A stretch of 60,000 nucleotides of DNA, taken from assembly GCA_002633005.1 (NCBI GenBank), contig NMRA01000040.1, forward strand, positions 329,362 to 389,361, read 5' to 3'. Shown one piece after another: positions 1 through 12,200 of the stretch. How positions within the stretch are numbered: position 1 is the first letter of the stretch; every line of letters begins with the position of its first letter. The translations under genes and the position numbers were made by a program. Origin of the DNA: Phoronis australis (lineage: Eukaryota; Phoronida; Phoronidae). Below the pieces are notes generated by a model that did not search any database, was not told where the DNA came from, and saw nothing but the letters and a program-made list of their open reading frames with translations.

Positions 1-240
1 GTAGTTGTTCGGTTCGGCCATCGTATATTCAATAACTTAGACAGGCATATGCTATGAAGAACGAGAATACTGAGCGACCTGCATAGTAGAGAACGTCGGC
101 AGACGCTTCTCACGACTCACGATCTTGTTTCCATTTTGTTAAAAATAGATCAAAAGGTTATCCTCGTTTTCATTCCAACATGGCAGCCTCCTTTAAGCAA
201 TTTTCAGCGTGTTAGTTTTGGAAAGAGTTCTGTTGAAACT
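1..240 (+). promoter_or_regulatory. 5' flank / probable 5' UTR of EXOSC9
   Basis: The 240 bases before the EXOSC9 start codon hold no recognisable gene. They must include the 5' UTR and perhaps the core promoter, which may extend past the window edge. I see no clear TATA box and cannot place the transcription start. Confidence 0.4.
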
Positions 241-3200
241 ATGAGAGAAACACCGTTTTCCAACTGTGAAAAAGAATTTATATTGAGCTGCATTGCGAAG
301 CGATTGGTAAGGCCCAGTTTGAAACTGAAATATTTGTAATCATGAGCTCAACTGGTCAATTACACCGGCGTTAGCGTAACGAAGAAGAAAAATTGCAGAC
401 CCCGTGAGTGACTGTGAGTCGAGATAGGTAGCCAGCTAGGTAGACAATTATATAGCCCTGCATGCCGCAGAAATAAAGGGGCTATAGTACACCCTCATAA
501 AAACTTACTGATCTTAAAATACAGCGAATAAAATCGAATGAATCATGAACATATGCACATAGGCAACACGTAAAGTCGTAGCCCCTCAGTTGGCCGGTTA
601 GGTAGCTACAATACTTCCCATCGCTTTCTGTATTAATTTCGTCCCGTGGTTAGCAAAATCCGCTCACCAATTAAGAGTTTTCACCTCATCAAAAATACAT
701 TCTACACTCAAAACTATCACTTAAAAGCGCTTTCTTTCTTTAGTGGTAGTAGTCCTTTCTAGTATCTTTGAAGCATAGCTACAAGAATTCAGGTGACTTT
801 GGCAAAGAATTCCAATTCCAATTGCACTTTTTGGTCACTGTTAACTATTTCACCTTGCGCGATAACCACAATATGAGTTAGGCAAAGGCTAGCACGAGAC
901 TGAGGGAAGCGCGTGACACTGGCGCATGACACTGGCGCGTGACACTTTCAAAATATTAGCAGATATTATGTAAAATTTGTAAGATTTGTGTCCCTTGGAC
1001 TTTTTATTCATCAACATGTGTGATTTCACATAACTTCCTCAAAATGACACCTGGTAAGAGAAACTCGAGCAAAACGCAACAGTTTTTCTTGAATATGTTC
1101 AAGTTATGGTGCCTTAGTAGTATCCAGAGTCATGGTATGTTTTAATTATAACTCCATGTGCTTATAGTTAACGACCGGCATGCAAAATATAAGAGTCAAC
1201 CGACATTTACCTTGTCCATTGCAGCCGTTTTAGTGAAAAACAATCTAATAAACATCATTTCTTGTATAATTCTCCACCTTTTGTGACAAAGAAAAGTATG
1301 TCGTTGTTTCAAAAACAGTACGCTCGTGACACGCACATGCGCCATTTCCAAAACTTTTGCGACATCTTTCGGGAGATTGTGACAGCTTCGCAGCCACAAA
1401 ATTTATTCTGAAATTCAGTTTGCTGGTTTTATAATACTAAGAATTTGTAACGAAACGAAACCAATTTCGATTATTTGTTGTGACAAATACGCAACCTCGT
1501 GGAAGAGAAGAACAGTTGATTCAAGAATCGGAGGGGAAAAGAAACTGGTCAATAGGTGATGCAGTATTTTATGGCGTCGAAAGCCGACGCAAAAGATCGC
1601 ACTACTGTTTTAGCAGCAGAATGATGGTGGAACGCCAATTTTCCAACACCGGTAAATAATTTAGTTTACTCACGCAAGAGTGTAGTTTTTAATAACACTA
1701 ATATTGTGTAAAATTTTATTTGGTCAGTTTTTTACCCTCATCGGCGCAAAGCTTTTTGTTTAGTATACAGCTATGCATCAAAGCTACGCTACAAGTTGCC
1801 CCAGTCAAAAACCACTACTATTCACATGTACTGGCTTTGCTTACAGTTTTGTGCAAACAAAGGTTATCAAAGAAATTTGACAAAAAGTGGAATGTGCGAC
1901 CTTCACAATAGTATAAAAACATACCTGGATTATAAAATGATTATCCCCTGTTCTGTTCACGTTTCCTGCGCAAGAATTAGCTACCCAAAATTAAGTAAAT
2001 TTGTCGATAAAAAGACCACCTTCAAAGTGGAGACTTCGACGTCTGTTTCCGTTTCTGCCAGATTAAGATCTCGAGGGTTAGTCTGATTTCTAAATCAAGC
2101 AATAGCATTCAAGTACAAATTTGGTCATTAGGTTAAATGCTGACATTTTTTCACAAATCACAACATCAACTTACGGCAGTATACTTAGCGACAAGATGGC
2201 GATGAGAGCAAGGCATGTGTGTGGAAAATGTTGACATTTTTACATGCAGAATTTTTACATGTACTGCAGACTTCTTTCATTAAATGATTTTTTTCTGTCT
2301 TAATTAGGAACTGGTACTGTATTTTGCTTCATTCAAGTCTCACAACTGCCACAGGTACGGTTTAATTTTGCATTATTTGGGCAAAGTTGTGTTCCTCGGT
2401 TTAACAACCTTGTGAAGCGTGTCTATAAATGCTTATTTACTCATTAAGTGACACTTTACTTTTGTAGAGACTCGATGGGAGGCAAGCTTATGACTATAGA
2501 AAATTGAAAATAACTTTTGGCATCGACCGTGGGTGCTGCCATGTTCAGCTTGGAGATACACTGTGAGTATTCACTCTACACGGCGGCTTGAGATTTTCAC
2601 CAGATCACCAAACATGTGGTTGCATTGGTGACCAGTTACTCTCCAAATCAAGCCTTGCAACCATTGAAGATTTACAGTCTCGCCTTTAGCTCCTCAGCTT
2701 GGTTTAAATATTGGTAGTACTGTTCCTGTATATGTCTGTTTCAGAGATGTGTATGTTTTAACTGTTGCGGTTAGTATCCTAGTTAAAAATGATTGAGCTA
2801 ATTGTTAAGTTACCGGAAATTAAAATTAAAAGGCGGCCATTTTCCCAGCAATAGTGGTCTGACGATGTTGATGGAGTCAGCCACCAGTGAAAGATATAAT
2901 GTGCAGCTTTAACTGTAATTGACATCACAATCAGAAAGGTAAACTCTCAATATAGAGGACAAAAATGGTGGACAAGCAAAATTTTGTTTTCTCACTTTTT
3001 CCGTAAAGGATACGTGGCACTGAATTGATGCTTTACCATGTCCTGATCTGTACCATATCAAGCATTGTTTTGATGAACTGCAACCAAGGTAGAAGACCTT
3101 GAAAAATGAGAAAGGGGAATATTGGCAATTATTTATGTATAACATTAACAAAATTTCGCCGTACATTACCGTGGATGAACATCTTTGAACACAGGGTTAT

Positions 3201-6200
3201 GGCCCAGGTGTCATGTGAAGTAACACAACCCAAGTCCAACCGGCCAACAGATGGAGTGCTTTTCGTGAATGTAGAGTTGTCCCCCATGGCTTCGCCAGGC
3301 TTTGAATCAGGAAGGTATGCAAAGCATTTTGGTTTACGACTTAAGCATTTGGGTCAGTATCATAAATGATGTGATTATGAAGTTTGCCCCCCCCCCTCTG
3401 TATTTGTCAACTTTAACGTGAGTGGTGTCAAATTGTTCATGCAAGGGAATAGTGGTGCACGTTAGTTATTTACCATACACACCTCCGGTCTCCATTCTTC
3501 CTCAGCAAATCCTCGTGTGATTCTAACCCTAACCGTGATGGGAATCTTTAATCATTGATGGGTAATTTGTGAGCTTGATAATAGGAATTTTAGTCATCAT
3601 TTTCAAACGTAGTTGTTGGGGAATAGGGCCAATATTCAGCCCCAGAATCAAGGCATTGAGGGCCTTGCACCCAGTTTATGATTGTGCTTGCTCATCAAAC
3701 CATTTCTCATTTCTCAAGGTAAATTTGATTTGTGGCAGGTTGTCCGACTTTGGGGTTGAAATCAATCGACTTCTTGAGCGGTGTATAAAGGAATCGAGGT
3801 GCATTGACACAGAATCACTCTGCATCATAGCCGGTGAAAAGGTGGGTTCGCATCAGCTTCTGGCATCCTTTCGTGAAGGTTTAGATAGTTATAGGAATTT
3901 AAGATTTAGATACTGTAAGTTTCTTGTTGCACTGGTGCTAATCTATGTAACATTGAAATTACACACGCTAATTCTTTTGCAATGAGACACTCTAACATTA
4001 GTTCTGCACGTCCATCTAGAATTCTCTTTGTATTTGTTTAGATATATTGCAACCTCTGAAAACATTTTTATGCTCTTTGAAAATGTACCCTAGAACAATG
4101 TCCAAATTTGGCTACCTTCAAAACATTCTCAGAAATGGCTGACCGGATTCATTTGAAATTTTCAGATATTTTATTTGCTTTATGCATTGTTCTCCAATTG
4201 CTGATAGGAATCGCTTTTAAAATGTTTCATTGTTGCATGAGGCGCTATTTGAAAGTAGTGAGTATTGATAGAAATGAAAATTCAAGATTTTAGAGAAGAC
4301 TACAAAATGTCCAAATTTGGCCAACTTCGGAACATTATCTCAAAAATGGATGTTCGGCTTCATATTTACCTTTTTGATACCACACTTTGTGTAATGTTCT
4401 CCAAAATGCTTTCAGGAATTGCTTTCAAGATGTATCACTTTTGCATGATGCGCTGTAAAAAATAGGACTTTTGTGATTTTTATGAAAAAAAATCAAAAGT
4501 TGCATCACACGAACTGATAATTTAGAAAACTAAGAACGTTTTTAAGATTCCATCTTCAACATCTATATTTAACGAAATTTAATCCTGCTATTGGTACCAA
4601 CTGTTTTGCTAAATTTTAAATAAAAATATATGGTCACGTGACGGAATTACTGGCAGATTGGTCATAAAGTGAAAACTCAAATTCTGCAATATTTCTACTT
4701 CATACGTTTTACCCAGTTACAGTCTATAGTTTTGTAGATATTTAACTAAATGTACAGACAGGTGGTTAAGGTTTCGCATAACTTTCATCAACGTTTGTTT
4801 AGAACTTGGCCAACACCTGTGAGACAAATGAATTGTCGCATGACTACGCTCTTTCTTCAGGTTTGGCAGCTCCGTATCGACATCCACACACTGAACCACG
4901 AGGGAAACCTCATTGATGCTTCCAGTATCGCAGCAATAGCCGCTCTGGCGCACTTCAGGTAGGCAGTGACATATGTTGATCTAGTGGCGAAGTTTTGTTC
5001 ACAACTAGCAAACTGCGTGCTTTTTGTATACTTGCAGTCCAATCTTACTAATTTAGGACACAGTGTAGCTGACAAATGAAATTTCATTTTCTCATTTTTT
5101 TCATAAAAGATATGTAGCACCATATTAGTGTTTTACCATGTCGCAAGTTCTGTACTATGGTTATCGACAAACAATACTTTTAAAAATTGTCGTCATTCAC
5201 GACAATGCTGAAAGTCTTTGAAAATGAAGAAACGGTGCTTTTTTGACAATTACTTTTGTCTGGAATTTGTGAAATTTACTGTTCATGCAATATCATGGAA
5301 CAAATACTTGGTTTTCTTCACTGTGTTAATTAGCGATTCTTAAAAACTGCTGGGTGTCACTGAAGTCTCTTTATCTTCTGAATGGTGTGCTATCCTTGTT
5401 ATGAGGTGTTAGTGCAGCTATAGTTCCATATTTCAGGCGACCTGATGTATCGGTTTCTGGCGAAGAAGTCACAGTAGTGAGTATTGATATAAATGGAAAT
5501 TCAAGGTTTTGGAGAACCCTACAGAAATGTCCAAAACTGGCTAACTTCGGAACGTCATATCCCAGAAATGCCTTATCAGATTCATAATTATGTAACTTTT
5601 ACGTACCATGCTTTATGTACTATTCTCCAATATGCTGTTAGGAATTGTCTTCAAAATGTTTCACTTTTGCATGAGGCGCTGTAAAAAATGGAACTTTTAC
5701 GATATTTATGAAAAAATGCAAAAGTTGCATAAATCAATAACAAAGTTATATTTGAGAAAATTTTAGTATCGTTTTGGAGATTTATGTCAAGCGGATTGTG
5801 GTCATGTTATTGATACCGTGGTTTTGCTAAGGAAGTATCTTCTTTGCTAAATTTTACTAAAAAGACATGATCACGTGTTTGTTGATGACTGTTGTACAAT
5901 TTAAACTGTGCAAATAATGAAGTATAGTTTTCTTTTCATTTACTTTTTTCACATTGTGTTCTAAGTTAAAGAAACCTTGCCGCAATTTGCGTAATTTTCT
6001 TTTTTATATCTGGTTTTGTTTTGACATAGTAAAAGGAGTCTTCATGGGCATTGTCAATCTTGTGAAACTAACTATTAAGTTGCCACATCATGATTTGAGA
6101 TACACATAGATTCTCGCGTCACATGATTTCCTAACACGGTTCTCCAACACTCCATTACAGCACCCAGTCACTGAGCGTGACCCTATACCTCTCAGTCTAC

Positions 6201-9200
6201 TCCATATGCCACTTTGTGTAACATTCGCCTTCTTTGACCAGGGGTAAGTGCTGTTTTATTATCTAAGTCATCGCTTGTGCACAGCTCAGGTGTACAATTA
6301 ATATGACCTCTGTGTGCGTGTCTGTTGCATTGGTTTTGTGTCTGGCAGGAGAGACTACTTGAATCAGTTGTTATTGTCGCATTGTCTTTAATGAGACTTA
6401 CAGTTGAGTCACTGATAAGTACAAGTTATTTAAGAATGTTTTCGAAAGGAATGATATTGTATGCTCATTGATATAGTTCATATTCCCTTGTAAAAAGTAA
6501 AATTGTCTGGCAATTTTTAGTACCGAAATGAATTTCAAGGCATAGGAGAGTCAATGCTTGATGTCTTTTGGGCGTCACTTTTTGCTACATAAGTCAATGT
6601 CTTACTTCACCCATAACAGTAAAGTGGCCCTAAGGTGTGATAGCCCTTTTCCTTTCCCGTGAGGCCTCCAAATGCCATTTTTGTCACAGGCAAATTTTGG
6701 TTGTCCACTATTTCTCCACTGTCTGTCCTCCATACTCCATCGTAAGCATCACAATTGCACATTAAACCTGGCTTGTCACAGCTGTTGTGAAAGCCACACG
6801 AGCACATTCTGCTGCCAGGGGGCGCTTCACCCCAGCTTTCCATACGCCGCCCATCCCTCGAAAACCAGTCGATGTAAGTCGTCCCCTTGTGGTGGAACCG
6901 AGAGTTGAAACATTCGTATCTTATCGACTGTGCGCAGTGTTTTGATTTTTTAATAAGAGCGGCTATTTGAGCCATAGAAGCCTGGTAGATCACGTGACGT
7001 GTGTATGTTCTGGCTCCATAGTTATCGCTTCGGGCATTGTGCCGTTGCTCTGTGTTGTGATGTATTACGGTCGCTGGTTCCCCTTTTCCCTCATTCATGT
7101 CACATTCGACGTGAAATTCCTGCACACCACCCAGGCCATCAGGATCAATGACATAGTGTCCACTCTCCAAGTATCCAGCCAGTCTCAGTTCTTTACAGCT
7201 TGACTTATCTGAAAATTGAAAACCAGATTGTTAATAAGTAAACAATACAAATACAACACAAATCTGTCTCTTGTACAGATTCTCCTGATTTGTTGTTTAA
7301 GGCTATATAAGATTTAAAGTCAGTGAAAGTGCATATTTGCTAAAAGTAAAAAGATTAGAAGTTTTTACTTTTAATTACACCAGTGTGCCGTGAATCAGGT
7401 CATATGACCATGGGTCTTTAGTAAAATGTAGCAAAAAAGTTAGATACATGCAGAGCAAAACAACAGTAACAATGACATGACCAAATTTTGTTTGATGTAA
7501 ATGATCAAGATGAAATCTCAACTTGTAATTTGGTTTTAATTTTACGTAACTTTTGAGTTTTTTATTAAAAATCAAAAAAGTTGTTTTATTGCCTCTCTGG
7601 CAAAAGTGGAACATTTCTTTGGTGAACAGTTCATAAAACATAGTATCTGAAAGTTTCATAAGAATTTGATCAGTCGTTAGTGAGATACGATGTTGCAAAG
7701 TCACCCACACGTTATTGCATCACTGATACCTTGTACTGTAAAGCTACTACCAGAGGTCAGTCACTTGTAAGTCAGTACTCTTCACTCCATGAACGCTGCT
7801 TGGTTTNATCCCTCGAAAACCAGTCGATGTAAGTCGTCCCCTTGTGGTGGAACCGAGAGTTGAAACATTCGTATCTTATCGACTGTGCGCAGTGTTTTGA
7901 TTTTTTAATAAGAGCGGCTATTTGAGCCATAGAAGCCTGGTAGATCACGTGACGTGTGTATGTTCTGGCTCCATAGTTATCGCTTCGGGCATTGTGCCGT
8001 TGCTCTGTGTTGTGATGTATTACGGTCGCTGGTTCCCCTTTTCCCTCATTCATGTCACATTCGACGTGAAATTCCTGCACACCACCCAGGCCATCAGGAT
8101 CAATGACATAGTGTCCACTCTCCAAGTATCCAGCCAGTCTCAGTTCTTTACAGCTTGACTTATCTGAAAATTGAAAACCAGATTGTTAATAAGTAAACAA
8201 TACAAATACAATACAAATCTGTCTCTTGTACAGTTTCTCCTGATTTGTTGTTTAAAGCTATATAAGATTTAAAGTCAGTGAAAGTGCATATTTGCTAAAA
8301 GTAAAAAGATTAGAATTTAAGTTTTTACTTTTAATTACACCAGTGTGCCGTGAATCAGGTCATGTGACCATGGGTTTTTAGTAAAATGTAGCAAAAAAGT
8401 TAGATACATGCAGAGCAAAACAACAGTAACAAGGACATGACCAAATTTTGTTTGATGTAAATGATCAAGATGAAATCTCAACTTGTAATTTGGTTTTAAT
8501 TTTACGTAACTTTTGAGTTTTTTATTAAAAATCAAAAAAGTTGTTTTATTGCCTCTCTGGCAAAAGTGGAAGATTTCTTTGGTGAACAGTTCATAAAACA
8601 TAGTATCTGAAAGTTTCATAAGAATTTGATCAATCGTTAGTGAGATACGATGTTGCGAAGTCACCCACACGTTATTGCATCACTGATACCTTGTACTGTA
8701 AAGCTGCTACCAGAGGTCAGTCACTTGTAAGTCAGTACTCTTCACTCCATGAACGCTTGGTTTCCTATTTTAGTTGAGTTTTTCATACATAATGTGTCCT
8801 TTTAAATGCCTCTTTGTAATTGTAGTGAACTTATCATGCGTGCACCCAGGGGGGGCTCGGGGGGCTCAAATGAGCCTCCCGAGCCCCCCATTTGGCGAAG
8901 TGGGCAAAAGGTCTGCCTCAGAGAAACAAAAAGTCCAAGAAAACGAGACAAAAGTCCTCTAAAAAGGCGCAGACATACAGTGAAGGTGGTACCCGTTTCT
9001 TTAGTCCTCCCACTATTTTGTCAGCAAAAGGTCCACATCGCCAGAAATTCAAGCCCCCCCCCTATATTAAAGGCTGGATGCGCACATGCTTATTAGTAAC
9101 CTCTGATCAGTGCCAGTCTCTAGCACAGGTCAAGCTTCCTTCAGACGCTTCAGCATGCTAAAACTGAAAGAATGATTACAAATGTGCAAAAATCTCGGGC

Positions 9201-12200
9201 TACAAAAGATCCTAAGAGAGAATAAAACTTAGAACATGCTTACATTTATGTGATCCTGTTCTACATTGGTAGTACAACAGTTCTGTTTTCCTTGTGTCGG
9301 TCCTGCATGCCTCCAGTGCTGTCTTGGTCTCATTCAGCGAAACTCGATCGTTGTACTTGTCGTTTAGCAGAATCACCGACAGCTCTTCTTGACCTTTAGC
9401 CTTCTCTGATAATTNGCACCCAGGGGGGGCTCGGGGGGCTCAAATGAGCCCCCGAGCCCCCCCATTTGGCGAAGTGGGCAAAAGGTCTGCCTCAGAGAAA
9501 CAAAAAGTCCAAGAAAACGAGACAAAAGTCCTCTAAAAAGGCGCAGACATACAGTGAAGGTGGTACCCGTTTCTTTAGTCCTCCCACTATTTTGTCAGCA
9601 AAAGGTCCGCATCGCCAGAAATTCGAGCCCCCCCCCCCCTATATTAAAGGCTGGATGCGCTCATGCTTATTAGTAACCTCTGATCAGTGCCATTCTCTAG
9701 CACAGGTCAAGCTTCTGTCAGACGCTTCGGCATACTCAAACTGAAAGAATGATTATAAATGTGGAAACATCTCTGGCTGCAAAAGATCCTAAGAGAGAAT
9801 AAAACTTAGAACATGCTTACATTTATGTGATCCCGTTCTACATTGGTAGTACAACAGTTCTGTTTTCCTTGTGTCGGCCTTGCATGCCTCCAATGCCGTC
9901 TTGGTCTCATTCAGCGAAACTCGATCGTTGTACTTGTCGTTTAGCAGAATCACCGACAGCTCTTCTTGACCTTTAGCCTTCTCTGATAATTGTTTAGATT
10001 CGCTGGAACACTGAGCGAGTTGTCTCGTTGTCGATTCCAACTGTGTTTGTGCGTCTTCCAACTGTCTCCTCAACTCGTCATTTTCTTCACCGAGATCTCT
10101 TAGTTGAGTGGATAAGTCCCTGGCATCTTGTTGATAATTTTGGCTGTCAACGTCTTGCAGTAGTCGCAATGAGGCAGTGTGTTTCGATAGGACTGCGGCT
10201 AGCAGTAGCCACAGGCTCCTTTGTGCTGCATGCATCCTGTGTTATGTTTTGCCCAATTCTAATTTCATTCTATGTTGGACAGTTATTGGTGCATCTTAGC
10301 AGATAACACGTGAGTGAATGTCTTTATCAGTGTTTACTGATTTTCTAAGTCAATGGGAAAGGTTGTCTTAGCCCGAGATAATAGAGCTTATATTATCAAA
10401 GGTTGTGGGCCCGGTCTAAACTGAGAGCTGAGACAGTCATGACTTGTATGTTAATTTGTTCACAGTTCATTAACTTGGCTCGGTTGTTGCTGTAACTCCA
10501 GTTTGAGACAGTCCCTTAAATTTGGGACACCAGAATTTAAGTAGAAAGTGAATTTTGATTCTAAATATTGAGCTGTAGGCAATTTTGGCATTCATCATTT
10601 ATTGGACACTACATTTTGTGTCAACAGTACAGTTTAAAAATGAATTTAATTGGCAATTTTTAAAATCAGGGAAACTAGTGCCTGCATATTGTTTTCAGCC
10701 ATCCTCGTAGTGTGTTTCATTAATGTGCATGATCGTTTGTCATTTATCATGCATCGGGAATTTACAACCAATATATTGACAATTTCTAAAATTTGGTACA
10801 CGCTCCAACCATTAGCAAAACAATTGTTGTTTCAATCTCCCTAACTAGAGAATTTTTACTTTAAGTCAGAATGTAAAAAATAATCATCCAATTTATTGTT
10901 TTCATTCTTCTAAAAAATGCAGCATTGCATTTTCATTTACAAACTTACGACCATCTTAGTTGAAGCAACTACCTGTTGTATTGCCACAGCTGGATTGCAC
11001 AAATGGTTAAAATTAAGGACTAATTTTCTTCCTTCTTGGTTTTTGTTGAGAAGTTTGAAACGTTGTGTTTTATTTTAAAAAATGTATCCTATGTTTCAAA
11101 GAGGGTGGTAGTGAATGAGTGAATGATATAAAATTAGATGACATTATGTTCAATACGCGGTATTATTTATGAACTGATTTCGCTCATCGCCTACCCAATA
11201 ATCTTTGTCAATATACTTGTTTATCTGTTTTTTGTTTTGTTTTGACAGTTCTAGTGTCAACGAATTTGTCCAGGGCCAGCTATGTTTTCAAAGAGCACTA
11301 AGATTTGAGTTATGTTAATCCTTTAGAAAACACTTCAATTTCAGAGCTTTTGTAGACTGAGGTTGTCATGTAACTCCCTGACTGTGTGCCTAATGAATTT
11401 TGAGGTCCCTTCTCATTTATTGAGAGAACTGAGTGCACTGTTAGGAATTACAGTAGCTTTCTTTTGTGGAAGATTAAATAACCTGTCAATATTTGCAAGC
11501 AAAGTGTAAAGGCCAACGTACTTACGACAATTCTTCCGTAATATAGTATGCAATATGGCCGACTAGAAAAATCCTATTTATCAAATTTCTTCGCAAAAAT
11601 AAAATTATGAAAAATTGAATCTGTTTGTAGCATGGTTGGTACTGTGTAGATGTCTTGAACCAACTTTTAGTAAATTTTCCATTTTCAGTAAAATGGAAAA
11701 ATGACAAGTTTGGCAATTATTTTTGTACTTGGAGAATTGTTGCAGCTCAAACTGATGCCTGCACCAAATTGATTTGGCACACTTCCATTTGGAGTGGGTC
11801 GATTAGCCAAACTGATGCCTGCACCAAACTGAAGCTTCTCAAAATTACTCTCAGTGGTTTTCAGGGTTTTTTAACAGTTATCAGAACAGAAATTAACGAC
11901 AATGAGTGCAGGTTGGTGAGTAATCGTTTCTCAGGACATTTCCCTGTGTGATTAATCCATATGGCCTGCATGTGGGAGCACTCATTGTCATCAATTTTGG
12001 TTCTTATAAGCATTAAAGAAATCCATAAACCACTTTCAGTAATTTGGGAACTCACAGTAGCTTGAGTTTGGCTTGGGCATCAGTTTGGCTCACCAACCAG
12101 CACCGAATTTAGGTGTGGCAAATCAATTTGGTGCAGACATCAGTTTGGGCTGCAACAGAATTACCGCATCATTTGCATTCATGAGTAAACTGATGAGTAA

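Noticed and set aside
136-240. N-terminal extension of EXOSC9 upstream of 241
   Set aside because: The frame is open but has no ATG, and the family start MxETPxSNCE matches the ATG at 241.
8892-9744. Two similar frames starting MAKWAKGLPQRNKKSKKTRQ
   Set aside because: They are the same repeat element read twice in duplicated sequence, with poly-G/C hairpins and no protein family.
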